The notes: generated from the letters alone by a model not told the origin. A stretch of 64,000 nucleotides of DNA from Betaproteobacteria bacterium (GCA_013298145.1 JAAFJO010000004.1:248001-312000), one strand, 5' to 3'; shown: positions 51,575 through 61,214, counted from the first letter of the stretch. Numbers and translations: made by a program.

Positions 51575-52458
51575 ACACGCCCCGCTGAGAACGCGTCAGC
51601 AAGAGGCTTTGCAGGATAGTGGAAGCGTACCGGCCCATCCGGCTCACCATTCACAAACTGCTTCACAAACGGGTCGCTACTTTGACGGATCGTTTGCACA
51701 TCGCCATGCGCAACGACTTTGCCGTCCGCGATGAAATAGATGTAATCAACGATCTTGAGTGATTCCATGATGTCATGTGTCACCAAAATCGATGTCATGC
51801 CGAGCGCATCGTTCAATTTGCGGATGAGCTGACCCACAATCGATAGGGAAATGGGATCGAGCCCCGCGAATGGTTCGTCATAGAGGACAAGTTCTGGGTC
51901 GAGCGCGATGGTACGGGCGAGCGCAACGCGACGCGCCATCCCACCTGAGAGTTCACTCGGCTTCAAATGGGCCGCACCTCGCAGACCCACCGCATTCAAC
52001 TTCATGAGCACCAGATCGTGCAGCACCGGCTCTGGCAAATCGGTGTGTTCGCGAATCGGAAACGCGACATTTTCAAAGACCGTCATGTCCGTAAAAAGCG
52101 CGCCGAACTGAAACAACATACCCAATCTACGGCGGTGGCTAAATAGCTCGTCACGCGACATCTCATCGATATTCTTGCCGCTTACTTTCACACGCCCGGA
52201 CGTGGCGGCGTGTTGCCCGCAGAGCAATCGCAGAATCGTTGTTTTCCCGCAGCCTGAGCCCCCCATCACGGCGACCAGTTTGCCCTTGGGCACACTTAAT
52301 GTCACCCCAGATAAGATTTGCCGCGCCTTGGTGTAGCCAAAGGCGACATCGCTCAACTCGATCATAGGCGAGCCATCGCCAGCGTTTTCGCTTTGCGCGA
52401 CGCCGTCGGGCGTGGGGGAGGAGGACATTACAAGAATTTTATCGATGCGCTTTGACAT
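51571..52458 (-). CDS. mlaF: Mla ATPase MlaF
   Basis: A 295-residue ATPase driving the Mla phospholipid transporter. Motifs: Walker [16 protein letters not shown] (near 66), Q-loop [20 protein letters not shown] (the MlaF-type FQ.GALF), signature [17 protein letters not shown], Walker [17 protein letters not shown] and [10 protein letters not shown]. The start is ATG 52458 or ATG 52428 ten codons later; the first is kept. It heads the operon; the 146-bp gap upstream, shared with rsmI's 3' end, should hold the promoter. Confidence 0.94.
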   Translation of the reverse strand: MSKRIDKILVMSSSPTPDGVAQSENAGDGSPMIELSDVAFGYTKARQILSGVTLSVPKGKLVAVMGGSGCGKTTILRLLCGQHAATSGRVKVSGKNIDEMSRDELFSHRRRLGMLFQFGALFTDMTVFENVAFPIREHTDLPEPVLHDLVLMKLNAVGLRGAAHLKPSELSGGMARRVALARTIALDPELVLYDEPFAGLDPISLSIVGQLIRKLNDALGMTSILVTHDIMESLKIVDYIYFIADGKVVAHGDVQTIRQSSDPFVKQFVNGEPDGPVRFHYPAKPLADAFSAGRV

Positions 52459-52604
52459 CGCTTTTTGGTTTATCTGCTACTGTATCACACGTGAGTAACG
52501 TTTCTGACTAAACTCAATTGAGTCTCGGACTAAGTTCGATTCTCAAATCAGGTCAACTAGCCCTAAAAAATAATTCTAGTCCAGGTTTATTGTGGGCTAG
52601 CAAG

Positions 52605-53519
52605 CTAAAGTCCTTCGATTTTGGATGCCCCGCCTCTAAGCTCGGTGGCGATATCGAAAAGCGTTTGACGCGGCGAACCTGTAATCTGTGCAGCAACTTT
52701 TGCGGCCTTCGCGGCCGGGAGCTCTGTCATGAGCGCTTTGAGCAGGCTTCGCGCGTCAATCGCCGACTCCACCATCACGCGCTTTGACTGGTCAGCGCCC
52801 TCGACGATGAGAACGAACTCGCCGCGTAAAGTTGCACGGTTCTCATCGGCCCAGTTCGAAAGATCGGCGGCCGGGAGCACCAGAATCGTCTCAAATTTCT
52901 TGGTGAGTTCTCGCCCAATCATGACCCGGCGATCCGCCGGTAACTGCGTCGAGAGCGCTGCTAGTGTCTTATCAGCGCGATGCGGGGACTCGAAAAAAAC
53001 GCTGTTCGAAGCGGCGTCTCGCATCGAGTCGATGAATTCTGAAAGCGCCTTTTCGGTGGTCGGTGCGAAGCCAAGAAAACTAAACGCAGTTCGCTCGAAA
53101 CCGCAAACAGAAAGTGCTGCGGTAACTGCAGAAACACCTGGAATCGGGATAACCGAATGGCCTGCAAGCCGCACAGCATCTACGATTCGCGCGCCCGGGT
53201 CGCTAATCGCAGGAGTGCCCGCATCGCTCACGTAAACGACAACTTCGCCCGCTGCGATACGGCTGATTACGGTGTTGCTTTGTGCGCGTTCATTGTGTTC
53301 GCGCACCGAAATCAGTACGGGCGGCTCGATCGCAAGATGGCGCAGCAGATCACGCGTCACGCGAGTGTCTTCGCAGGCGATGGTGTCGGCTTCGCGCAAG
53401 GTTTCGAGCGCGCGCAAGGTCACATCGCCCAGGTTTCCGAGCGGCGTGGCGAGCACATACAATCCGGCGGAAAGCCGCCTGTCGCGGCCATTTGAAGCTG
53501 TGATCGCTTTGTCTTCCAT
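52605..53519 (-). CDS. rsmI: 16S rRNA 2'-O-ribose C1402 methyltransferase
   Basis: A 304-residue SAM-dependent methyltransferase that methylates the ribose of C1402 in 16S rRNA. Start ATG 53519 (MEDKAITASN); an in-frame upstream start at 53561 would lie inside the divergent gene. Motifs: LYVLATPLGNLGDVTLRALE, CEDTRVTRDLL, VYVSDAGTPAISDPGARIVD, VIPIPGVSAVTAALS and FFESPHRADKTL. The start codon overlaps on the opposite strand with the ATG of the lpoA-like gene. Confidence 0.95.
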   Translation of the reverse strand: MEDKAITASNGRDRRLSAGLYVLATPLGNLGDVTLRALETLREADTIACEDTRVTRDLLRHLAIEPPVLISVREHNERAQSNTVISRIAAGEVVVYVSDAGTPAISDPGARIVDAVRLAGHSVIPIPGVSAVTAALSVCGFERTAFSFLGFAPTTEKALSEFIDSMRDAASNSVFFESPHRADKTLAALSTQLPADRRVMIGRELTKKFETILVLPAADLSNWADENRATLRGEFVLIVEGADQSKRVMVESAIDARSLLKALMTELPAAKAAKVAAQITGSPRQTLFDIATELRGGASKIEGL

Positions 53520-54768
53520 GCCCACATTCTCCGCGATCAGTGATAACCAAGCCGAAGTCAATCGGCCGGTCTCAGGCGGTTTTCTGTGCTCGGAACGCTA
53601 TCTGGCTTCCAAGGCGCTCGTTGGGTTTCTCGCGCTTGCACAATCCACCTTTGCTTTCTCGCAATTGCGAAGCGACACCAATCTGCCCGCTGCACCGGAG
53701 TCAAAGCCACAGGCGGCTGCCACAAAGATCGCGCCCGAGCCTCTGCCTAACAAAGCCTCATTGGTGATTGTGCTGTTGCCGTCAGAGCAGCCGCTGCTGC
53801 GCCGCGCGGCACAAACCGTACGCGATGGCGTGCGCGCGGTGGCCGCGAAAGCGGGCAACACAATCGAGCTGCGCGATTGCCCCTACGGCGCTGAAGGCGC
53901 GCACGCGGCTTACCGACGCTGTGTGACACCCGAGGCTCAAGTTGCCGCAGTCATCGGACCTTTGGGTCGCAGCGAAGTTACGAATTTACTCGCGCAGCCA
54001 CTGGAGCACACACGACCAACGCTGATGCTCTCGCCCAGTGGGGTCACGCCGCCAGAGTCCTTTTATGTGCTCGCACCCGATCTTGAATCAGAGGCGGATC
54101 GTGTAGCGAAGCAAGCGCTGGAAGATGCTTGTACAAAGCCGATGATCGTTGACGCAGGTGGCGCGCTTGCGAGCCGCATATCGACTGCGTTTTCGGCTCA
54201 CTTTCGAAGCAGTGGCGCCGCAACTCTTCCACGCCAAAGCGAGCTCGCCCCACGTGCACGATGGGTCTCGGTGACCGAGCAGTGGCGTCGCGAGGGCATC
54301 GATTGTGTTTTATTCGCGGGCAACGGTACGCAGCTGAGTGAATTCCGCCCGTTCCTGCGCAATATCGTGGTGTATGCGACGAGCGCGAGCTTTGAAGCGG
54401 AGCTTGAGAGCACGGTTGACTGGACTGGCGTACGCATCGCAGATGCGCCCTTCGTTCTGGAACCAAGCCGTAGCGACTACGCGCAATTCGCGACAACCGA
54501 GCCACTCACGCCTACGCTCGCGCGGCTCTATGCGCTCGGGATCGACGCAGCGCGTCTCGTGTTTGATGCGGTATTGATGGATCGGATGCGAATAGTGGAC
54601 GGCGCGCGCGCACCGATGCCAACGGACGATCCCGCGCGGAGCACCCTTGGTTTGGCAAACTCATTCGACGGTGCAATCGGACGGCTCAATTTGCAAGAGC
54701 GGCAGTTCGTTCGTACGCCAGCGATAGGCGAATTTCGCGGACGCACGCCGCAGCCGCTTGGATTCTGA
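53518..54768 (+). CDS. LpoA/LppC-family penicillin-binding protein activator
   Basis: A 416-residue protein with a periplasmic-binding-protein fold (SLVIVLLPSEQPLLRRAAQT, QVAAVIGPLGRSEVTNLLAQ, TLMLSPSGV, GIDAARLVFDAVL), as in the C-terminal domain of LpoA, the outer-membrane activator of PBP1a. Context agrees: rsmI, lpoA and yraN are neighbours in many proteobacteria. The ATG at 53518 gives a signal-like segment only after about 30 residues (LVGFLALAQSTFAFS), and no lipobox Cys is at its end, so the true start and anchoring are unclear. It lacks the N-terminal TPR domain of the E. coli protein. Confidence 0.75.
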   Translation: MPTFSAISDNQAEVNRPVSGGFLCSERYLASKALVGFLALAQSTFAFSQLRSDTNLPAAPESKPQAAATKIAPEPLPNKASLVIVLLPSEQPLLRRAAQTVRDGVRAVAAKAGNTIELRDCPYGAEGAHAAYRRCVTPEAQVAAVIGPLGRSEVTNLLAQPLEHTRPTLMLSPSGVTPPESFYVLAPDLESEADRVAKQALEDACTKPMIVDAGGALASRISTAFSAHFRSSGAATLPRQSELAPRARWVSVTEQWRREGIDCVLFAGNGTQLSEFRPFLRNIVVYATSASFEAELESTVDWTGVRIADAPFVLEPSRSDYAQFATTEPLTPTLARLYALGIDAARLVFDAVLMDRMRIVDGARAPMPTDDPARSTLGLANSFDGAIGRLNLQERQFVRTPAIGEFRGRTPQPLGF

Positions 54769-54779
54769 TCGGCGAACCC

Positions 54780-55139
54780 ATGTGGTTTGAACGTTTTCGC
54801 AATCGTCGCGCGCAGGGTGATGCCTACGAGCTTCGAGCGCGCGAATTCCTTGAAGCAAACGGGCTCACGTTTGTTCGCGCCAACTGGCAGACGCCGCAAG
54901 GCGAAATCGATTTGGCCATGCGCGAAGGCGCGCGGCTCGTGTTTGTCGAAGTACGGCAGCGAACGAGCGCATCGCATGGGGGTGCGCTCGCTAGCATTAA
55001 TACGCAAAAAGAAACGCGGTTGTTGCGCGCTGTCGAAGCCTATCTTTCACGTTTGCCTACACGGCCTGACTACCGCATTGATGCCGTAATCTTCGATGCC
55101 GACGACACGCCGCAGTGGGTAAAAAATGTGTTTAGTTGA
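54780..55139 (+). CDS. yraN: YraN/UPF0102 nuclease-like protein
   Basis: A 119-residue protein of the UPF0102 family, related to Holliday-junction-resolvase-type nucleases. It has GDAYELRAREFLEANGLTFV, the core NWQTPQGEIDLAMREGARLV with the Glu-x-Asp motif, FVEVRQRTSASHGGALASIN, and RIDAVIFD. In most members the strand reads FVEVKxR; here Lys is Arg (FVEVRQR). It starts 11 bp after the lpoA-like gene and is surely cotranscribed. Confidence 0.92.
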   Translation: MWFERFRNRRAQGDAYELRAREFLEANGLTFVRANWQTPQGEIDLAMREGARLVFVEVRQRTSASHGGALASINTQKETRLLRAVEAYLSRLPTRPDYRIDAVIFDADDTPQWVKNVFS

Positions 55140-55392
55140 GGTGTCTTGGAGCGTGCGCGACAGCTGCGATATTGATCGAGTGAACCCGGGCGATGCTCGC
55201 GCGGTCGGAGCGTTGAAACTTGATCGGATGCGTTTCTTGGCGCTGAGCGCTTCGCGAGGCGCGTAAACTCTTGTTGCCCCTGCGACGCAATGAAATTTCA
55301 AATTGAGCAGTTTGAGGCTATTTCGCTGTACTTGTGTGATGGGATCGCCTGCCGCCCAGGATCGCGTCGATAAAGAAAGGACACTTTTCACC

Positions 55393-55986
55393 ATGATTTC
55401 AACGTCTCGTGCTCTCAAACCCGTCGCACTGGCGCTCGCGCTGGCTGGTGTGGTCGTGATGCAAACCGCATGCGCACCCCTCATCATCGGCGGGGCAGCG
55501 GTTACTGCCGTGGCGCTCACAGAAGACCGGCGCAGCACCGGCATATTCATCGACGACGAGGCCATCGAAAATCGCGCTACCTTACGCGCGAAAACGCGGT
55601 TTGGCTCGACGATCCATCTTAACGTGACTAGCTACAACCGCCATGTGTTGCTCTCTGGCGAAGTGCCTGACGAAGCCACGAAGCTCGCAGTCGAAGAAGA
55701 AGTTCGCGGTAGCGGCAATATCGCAAAGATTCACAATGAGTTGGTGGTCGGGCCAAACGCAAGCCTGCTTTCGGTGAGCAACGACACGCGCGTCACCGGG
55801 GTCGTGAAAACGCGATTTTTGGAAGCCAACCGCTTCCAAGCTAACCATGTAAAGGTGGTAACGGAGGCAGGAACTGTCTATTTACTGGGAATCGTGAAGC
55901 GAAGCGAAGCAGACGCTGCGGCGCAGTTAGCCAGCACTACCAGCGGTGTGCGGCGGGTGGTCAAACTCTTTGAATACATCGACTGA
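55393..55986 (+). CDS. dolP: BON-domain outer-membrane lipoprotein DolP (YraP)
   Basis: A 197-residue lipoprotein starting MISTSRALKPVALALALAGV with lipobox MQTAC (Cys27). Two BON domains follow (about 52-120: TIHLNVTSYNRHVLLSGEVP; about 128-195: NHVKVVTEAGTVYLLGIVKR). DolP supports outer-membrane integrity at sites of division. In many relatives diaA lies between yraN and dolP; here only a 253-bp gap without a gene separates them. Confidence 0.92.
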   Translation: MISTSRALKPVALALALAGVVVMQTACAPLIIGGAAVTAVALTEDRRSTGIFIDDEAIENRATLRAKTRFGSTIHLNVTSYNRHVLLSGEVPDEATKLAVEEEVRGSGNIAKIHNELVVGPNASLLSVSNDTRVTGVVKTRFLEANRFQANHVKVVTEAGTVYLLGIVKRSEADAAAQLASTTSGVRRVVKLFEYID

Positions 55987-56425
55987 TTGAGAAACATCTC
56001 CGCGATTCGCCGCCCAAGCGCGCGAGGCGAGGAAAATCCAGGCGGAAACACTCAATGGGTCTGCGCGCGAGCGCGTACAGCCGATTGGAATGAGTTAAGG
56101 CGCAAAAAAGCCCGGCGCGCGGTGAGGTTATGTTGCTGATCTTGGGGTTCGGATCGCATAAGGCTGGCGCTGCGGTACGTGCGTCTTAGTGCGTGAGACT
56201 TTCTCAGACCCTCGCGAAACGCGACCCGCTGACCCTTGATCAGTAACGACGTTTTCGGCGCCGGGCCTAGGTGGCTGCGCTACCACCCGCCCAATTAGGG
56301 TCGCCTTCCGCACAAGCGTTTTTTGCGATTTCCGCATATCGGTGCTCAAGCACAACCGAGCGCAGGAAATCGGCTCGGCTCCGTCCGTACCCATCTAAAA
56401 TTAAGCTTATTGAAGACGCTAACGA
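55987..56425. other. Gap between dolP and tusA
   Basis: About 440 bp with no credible gene. A GCAAAAAAGCC segment near 56102 and a GGCGCCGGGCCTAGG patch near 56258 are GC-rich but show no clear hairpin plus T-run. It presumably holds the tusA promoter. Confidence 0.4.
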
Positions 56426-56665
56426 ATGCAAAACATGACCGAGATTCAAAAAGAAGTCGACGCACGCGGGCTCAATTGCCCGTTGCCCATTTTGCGTACA
56501 AAAAAAGCGCTTAACGACATGGCAAGCGGACAGCTCCTGCGAGTGCTTGCCACCGATCCTGCGTCGTCAAGAGATTTTCAGGCGTTCTCCAAGCAAACCG
56601 GTAACGCGCTGGTCGAATCTGTCGAAAAAGAGGGCGTCTACACCTACGTGCTTCGCCGCAAATAA
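56426..56665 (+). CDS. tusA: TusA-family sulfurtransferase
   Basis: A 79-residue SirA/TusA-type sulfur carrier, MQNMTEIQKEVDARGLNCPL onward (ATG 56426; a second ATG three codons on). The catalytic Cys is in the invariant LNCPLPILRTKKAL motif, and the C-terminal half FSKQTGNALVESVEKEGVYT is typical. It could serve 2-thiouridine synthesis, molybdenum cofactor or general sulfur relay; other tus genes are not in view. A single gene, in the opposite direction to the following large gene. Confidence 0.92.
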   Translation: MQNMTEIQKEVDARGLNCPLPILRTKKALNDMASGQLLRVLATDPASSRDFQAFSKQTGNALVESVEKEGVYTYVLRRK

Positions 56666-56916
56666 GTCAGGGCGTGGCTAAGGGGATTTGCAAGCGAGTG
56701 TTTGCGTTAGTTGCTTTGGCGAGAGTTCTAACGAAACGCTGACTGAGTCTGCGTGCTGCAGCTTACGGCGAATTGGGGCGCGCTAAAGGTCCAAATTTCG
56801 GAAGCGTAGCGGGGCTATCGTGAGAATTTTGGGGTTGCTGATCGCCGAACCCCGACGATGCTTTGCTGTGGATCAGCGGGGTTGATTCGGTCGCGCATGA
56901 CTTCTTCAATGTTTCC

Positions 56917-58683
56917 CTAAGGTCGTAAGATGCGGAAGATCGCCGCCTCTACCTGGGAATCGTTGGGATCGAGCTTGAGTGCCTGCCTCAATGCAGGCAA
57001 CGCGTCGCGACCCGCGCCTGATTGTGCGCGAGCCAGACCAAGGCAGCGCCATGCATCAGCGCTGCCCGGCTGATCCTCCGTCCAACGCTCGCACACGGTT
57101 TGAAGCCCGGCATAGTTTCCAGTTGAGCGCGCTGCCGAAACGCGCTTTTCGGCCGCTTCGATGCGCGCACGTCGAGCCTGTGCGAGCGCGGTCTGGCGCT
57201 CAAACTCCGCCGGCTGTTTGGTCCCCGCCGCCGGAGAGGAGCCAGGCGCGACGCTCGCGGCGGGCGTGCTGGCAACGGTGGGCAACGGCGCTGACGCCGG
57301 CGAAACGGCAGCTGGAGCGCGGGGGGAGGCGACCGGCGCAGCAGGGGTAGCCGAAGGCGGCGGCGGTGCGCTCACACTTGCGCGGGCGTTCCACCAGCGT
57401 GTAGCCTGTTGAGCAATGTGTGTGGCATCCGTCCACCAGAGGGCAAGTAAACCTGTCGCAACAGCAAGTACGAGGACCACCGCAGCCGCGCGCATCGGCG
57501 AGGGCGAGGGTCGCGTGACGACGACGCTGTCGCCCGCGTTGTCCCAGCTTCCCTCCGTGACACGAAGCGCCTTTTCGATCGCGCCGAAGCGCACTAGGAT
57601 CAGCGGCCATAGCCCAGCGAATAATCCCGATGTCGCGACGTTGATTGCACGGCGAAAGGAAAGCTGGCTTCGGCTCGGTTGGGTGCAATCGTCGGGTTGA
57701 GTAGCAGCCAAGACGACCACGACGCCCATTAAATACTTGCCAGGTGTCATCCGCCGCGCCGTAACTGACCACGCTTCAAGCGGTATAGCGAGCAAAACAG
57801 TAAAAATCGGCAGCACGAGTGGTGAGAGCAATGCCGCGACCAGTTCAGCGCTTAGAGAAAACTGGGCAGCCACGAGCTTCAGAAGCACGACTAAGAACAG
57901 CGCCAGAATCGCGTAGTCTGTAAGGCGAGCAAACGCGCGAATCGCCATATTGGGCGCGCTCGAGTAGCCCGCTGCGCTTCGCGTGAGCTCCATCACGCGT
58001 AAGCGGAATATCCACGCCGTATCCTGCGCAGGCGCAGGATTACCGATAAATACAGACGACTCGCGCCGCCATTTGGTGACCACGAGCCGCGCAAGCGTGA
58101 ATCCGCTTAATTCATTGGTCGCGACTTGAAGCTGTACCCCGACCACAGCGCCGATGACGAGAAGCGCCGCGACAACGCCGACCACGGCAAGCGCAGGCAA
58201 CAGTGGCGAAAGCGACCAATAGGCGAAGGCGAGCGCGACCAACGCACCCACAATCGCGGTGGCCATCGCGGGCGCACTATCCCATTGTGTTTTTTCGGGA
58301 AGCGGATCAGTCAGCGCAAAGACGGCAGGCAGCAGGCGCGATTCACCCGGCGCGAGAGACGGATGATCCGATTCACCTCCGTGGCTTCCTTGAATGCCTA
58401 GCGCATTGATCTCGGCGCCCGACATTGCCGAGCCGTCGTTACCCATGCGCCAAGGATTGGTTGTCGCGCCTCGTCGCGCTTGGGCATCGTATTCGGCGCG
58501 TCGCTGCTCGTTGCCCAAGATGGCTGACCCAAGCGCAACGAACCGAACCGCCTCTTCGGTGTCACCGGACGGATCGCGGGGTACAGACCAGAATCGTCGT
58601 AGGATCGAGCGCAACGCGGACCGCACGGCTGAACTCTCAGCCGTGGATGGTACTTCTAGCGCTTCGTAGAACGTGGCGCGCAT
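56917..58683 (-). CDS. Fusion of degenerate J domain, RDD membrane domain and TPR
   Basis: A 588-residue membrane protein. Residues 1-70 look like a J domain (FYEALEVPSTAESSAVRSAL ... LGNEQRRAEYDAQARRG) but the HPD tripeptide is absent: the loop reads FWSVPRDPSG. Residues about 135-185 hold two membrane helices; about 245-345 is an RDD-type domain (IRAFARLTDYAILALFLVVL ... RRMTPGKYLMGVVVVLA) with more helices to about 425. A long Ala/Pro/Ser-rich linker (about 435-495) leads to a coiled segment and one TPR pair (about 540-588: ADAWRCLGLARAQSGAGRDA). It cannot stimulate Hsp70 in the normal way. It may be a membrane scaffold; function unknown. Confidence 0.75.
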   Translation of the reverse strand: MRATFYEALEVPSTAESSAVRSALRSILRRFWSVPRDPSGDTEEAVRFVALGSAILGNEQRRAEYDAQARRGATTNPWRMGNDGSAMSGAEINALGIQGSHGGESDHPSLAPGESRLLPAVFALTDPLPEKTQWDSAPAMATAIVGALVALAFAYWSLSPLLPALAVVGVVAALLVIGAVVGVQLQVATNELSGFTLARLVVTKWRRESSVFIGNPAPAQDTAWIFRLRVMELTRSAAGYSSAPNMAIRAFARLTDYAILALFLVVLLKLVAAQFSLSAELVAALLSPLVLPIFTVLLAIPLEAWSVTARRMTPGKYLMGVVVVLAATQPDDCTQPSRSQLSFRRAINVATSGLFAGLWPLILVRFGAIEKALRVTEGSWDNAGDSVVVTRPSPSPMRAAAVVLVLAVATGLLALWWTDATHIAQQATRWWNARASVSAPPPPSATPAAPVASPRAPAAVSPASAPLPTVASTPAASVAPGSSPAAGTKQPAEFERQTALAQARRARIEAAEKRVSAARSTGNYAGLQTVCERWTEDQPGSADAWRCLGLARAQSGAGRDALPALRQALKLDPNDSQVEAAIFRILRP

Positions 58684-58745
58684 GCGCAGCCTTGGGCGAA
58701 GGGAGACAAGATTTTGATGTTATCGAAAGCCTGCGCCGTGACCAT

Positions 58746-58774
58746 AAAAAAACGGCCCCCGGGGGGCCGTTTTT
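58746..58774. terminator. Bidirectional terminator downstream of rplS
   Basis: AAAAACGGCCCCC then GGGGGGCCGTTTTT, a near-perfect palindrome with A- and T-runs on its two sides. It lies 55 bp past the rplS stop and ends the rpsP-rimM-trmD-rplS transcript. Confidence 0.92.
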
Positions 58775-58828
58775 CCAGAGTTCCGCTGCGAGCGCGTTGA
58801 AGCAACGCACTCGTCAGAGAAATTGCGC

Positions 58829-59206
58829 TTACGCCTCAGTCTTCGCAGAGCTAAGCTTTTCGCGAATACGCGCGGATTTGCCAGAGCGGTTACGGAGGTA
58901 ATAAAGCTTCGCGCGGCGCACATCACCGCGACGTTTAACTTCGATCGACGCGATCAACGGCGAGTAACTTTGAAACGTACGTTCGACGCCTTCACCAGAC
59001 GAAATCTTTCGCACAATGAACGAGCTGTTCAAGCCGCGGTTGCGTTTCGCGATCACCACGCCTTCGTAGGCCTGGACGCGCTTGCGCTCGCCTTCAACGA
59101 CGTTTACGTTCACGATCACGGTGTCACCCGGCGCAAAGGCGGGGATTTTCTTGCCGAGACGAGCAATCTCTTCGGCTTCAAGTTGGGCAATGAGGTTCGC
59201 TGCCAT
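58829..59206 (-). CDS. rplS: 50S ribosomal protein L19
   Basis: A 125-residue L19. The sequence [60 protein letters not shown] and [20 protein letters not shown] is unmistakable. It is the last gene of the rpsP-rimM-trmD-rplS operon, 184 bp after trmD. That gap includes AT-rich sequence near 59335. Confidence 0.98.
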   Translation of the reverse strand: MAANLIAQLEAEEIARLGKKIPAFAPGDTVIVNVNVVEGERKRVQAYEGVVIAKRNRGLNSSFIVRKISSGEGVERTFQSYSPLIASIEVKRRGDVRRAKLYYLRNRSGKSARIREKLSSAKTEA

Positions 59207-59390
59207 AGTTTCCTGGAAAAGTTTTAGTGTTTGTGTTTACGGTTCGAGAGGTGCTCGGGCGCAATCGGCACAGAATCGGCCTAGATTGCGCGCGCCTTAG
59301 CGCACATCGACATTCCGAGACTTTCGGAAAAGCCTTTAATTATAGCGCGCGACGATACCCTGCACCAGCCGCGTCTCCCACTGCAACGAC

Positions 59391-60191
59391 TTATTTGAGC
59401 GACGCGAGAAACTTCTCGTCTTTCTTATCAAGTAGCCCGTTCAACTGGGCCTCTACTAGTAAATCACGGCGTCTCGTCATTGTTTTTTCTAGCGCTTTAT
59501 CCCTACGCCAACGGTCTATAGCGGCATGATTCCCGCCCAGAAGTACCGGTGGGATGTCCGCATTTCCTGCAGCATTGGTGAGCGCGTATTGCGGCCAATC
59601 CAAAAGCCCGGTGCTGAATGATTCGGTCACGCTCGATTGCGAATCGCCGAGCGCCCCTGGCAATAGGCGCACGAGGGCATCGATCACAACCGCGGCGGCG
59701 AGTTCGCCGCCTGAAATGACGTAATCCCCGATGCTCAACGTTTCATCAACATAGGCATTGATGTAGCGTTGGTCGATTCCTTCGTAGCGGCCAGCAACGA
59801 AGATCCAGTTCGTTTCGTTTGCGTAGCTGGACGCGATCGATTGGTTAAACCGCGCGCCATCGGGTGAAAGCAACACGACTTTGGTAGGAAGATCGTTTTG
59901 TTCTGCATGCCACGCCTTGGCGGCAGCGGTCGCGCGAGCGAGCGGCTCATGCATCAGCACCATGCCCGGGCCGCCCCCAGCGGGCCGGCCGTCGACGGTT
60001 TTTCGGCTATCGAACGCGAAGTCGCGCAACTGGAACGGGCGAAATCGCCACAGATCTCGCTCGCGCGCACGCCCGGTAATGCCCACCGACGCGTTTGCTT
60101 CAACAATTTCAGGAAAGAGCGCGATCACGCTCACGCAAAGGGGCGCACGCGAAGCTTGCTCGGTCACCGAACCGCCTGCGTCATCACTCAT
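59391..60191 (-). CDS. trmD: tRNA (guanine-N1)-methyltransferase
   Basis: A 266-residue SPOUT methyltransferase making m1G37 in tRNA. Start ATG 60191 (MSDDAGGSVTEQASRAPLCV); the frame is open far upstream but that is rimM antiframe. A roughly 17-residue N-terminal extension precedes the family start (VSVIALFPEIVEANASVGIT). Motifs: DSRKTVDGRPAGGGPGMVL, FVAGRYEGIDQR, SIGDYVISGGELAAAVVIDA and PPVLLGGNHAAIDRWRRDKA. The start overlaps the rimM end by eight bases. Confidence 0.95.
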   Translation of the reverse strand: MSDDAGGSVTEQASRAPLCVSVIALFPEIVEANASVGITGRARERDLWRFRPFQLRDFAFDSRKTVDGRPAGGGPGMVLMHEPLARATAAAKAWHAEQNDLPTKVVLLSPDGARFNQSIASSYANETNWIFVAGRYEGIDQRYINAYVDETLSIGDYVISGGELAAAVVIDALVRLLPGALGDSQSSVTESFSTGLLDWPQYALTNAAGNADIPPVLLGGNHAAIDRWRRDKALEKTMTRRRDLLVEAQLNGLLDKKDEKFLASLK

Positions 60192-60837
60192 CGGCAACTG
60201 CCGGCGCGGCGGCGCCTGGACGGCGCTTGGGACGGGGCTTATTTTGCGGAGGCGTCTCGTCATCGCCATGAAGGCCAAGCCAATCCACATCGATCCGCTT
60301 GGCAGCCGTATCCACTGAGCGAATAATCGCATCAACGAAGGGGATGAGCTCATCATCGCGCTCGCTGGCATCCGGATGGGCGCGTACACGAAGGATGGGA
60401 TGAGCGCCGACCTCAAATACCTCAACGACAGCGCCAAACACGCGATTGCCCGCGGCAACGTTGACGCATTCAAGCCCCACCAAATCCACCCAATAGAACT
60501 CGCCCGACGGCAGAGTGGGGAAGAGCTCACGCAACACCTCGATATCGGCGTTGGTGAACGTAGCCGCAAGCTCGGGCGACGCCACCCCCTCGACCATCAT
60601 GACAAAGGCGTCGCCATGCGCGCGCAGCGATGCAACGGTGTAGCTTCGTCCGCGAACCAGGATCTGCTTCGCCTTGCGTAAGGTCGCCGCGTCGCGGGAG
60701 TACGGAAACACATGCATCGCACCGGTGAGCCCGTAAGGTCGACCGATTTTCGCGAGCGCAACATACTGTGCCTCAGGCCCAGAAGTCGGGGGTGAGGACG
60801 TTGTTTTAGGTGATTTCAAATCAACTTCAGTATTCAT
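60184..60837 (-). CDS. rimM: Ribosome maturation factor RimM
   Basis: A 217-residue 16S-processing factor that binds ribosomal protein S19. After a roughly 24-residue polar N-terminus come YVALAKIGRPYGLTGAMHVF, the PRC-barrel domain (about 105-185: GEFYWVDLVGLECVN, FEVGAHPILRVRA, ELIPFVDAIIRSVD) and a basic Pro-rich tail (NKPRPKRRPGAA). Both ends are longer than in E. coli RimM (182 aa). Part of rpsP-rimM-trmD-rplS. Confidence 0.94.
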   Translation of the reverse strand: MNTEVDLKSPKTTSSPPTSGPEAQYVALAKIGRPYGLTGAMHVFPYSRDAATLRKAKQILVRGRSYTVASLRAHGDAFVMMVEGVASPELAATFTNADIEVLRELFPTLPSGEFYWVDLVGLECVNVAAGNRVFGAVVEVFEVGAHPILRVRAHPDASERDDELIPFVDAIIRSVDTAAKRIDVDWLGLHGDDETPPQNKPRPKRRPGAAAPAVADE

Positions 60838-60965
60838 TGTTCGCCCAAGCGATTCGGACGTTAGCGAGTGAAGTTGTCAGCCGGAGCCCAGAGCGAGCGA
60901 TGCGCGTAGCTGGGTCTCGACAGGCGCGCGAGAAACGATCCGCGCGCCCGGGCTGCACCGACGGC

Positions 60966-61214
60966 TTAAGCCGCTGGCTTGTATTTCTTCATCAAACGGG
61001 CGACGGTATCGGACATTTGTGCGCCTTTACCCGTCCAGTGCGTCAGGCGCTCAGTCGCGATGCGCACGTTTTCCGCGCCTTCTTTGCCGACTGGGTTGTA
61101 AAAGCCCAGGCGCTCGAGGTAGCGACCGTCGCGACGATTGCGCGAGTCAGCAACGACGATGTTATAAAACGGCGCGCCTTTAGCGCCGCCGCGGGCGAGT
61201 CGAATAACAACCAT
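60966..61214 (-). CDS. rpsP: 30S ribosomal protein S16
   Basis: An 82-residue S16 starting [20 protein letters not shown] at ATG 61214. [29 protein letters not shown] and [18 protein letters not shown] match the family. First gene of the rpsP-rimM-trmD-rplS operon; its promoter should lie in the 520-bp gap upstream. Confidence 0.97.
   Translation of the reverse strand: MVVIRLARGGAKGAPFYNIVVADSRNRRDGRYLERLGFYNPVGKEGAENVRIATERLTHWTGKGAQMSDTVARLMKKYKPAA

Noticed and set aside
60192..60569. A 126-codon upstream extension of trmD
   Set aside because: It overlaps rimM in another frame and has no TrmD-like sequence.
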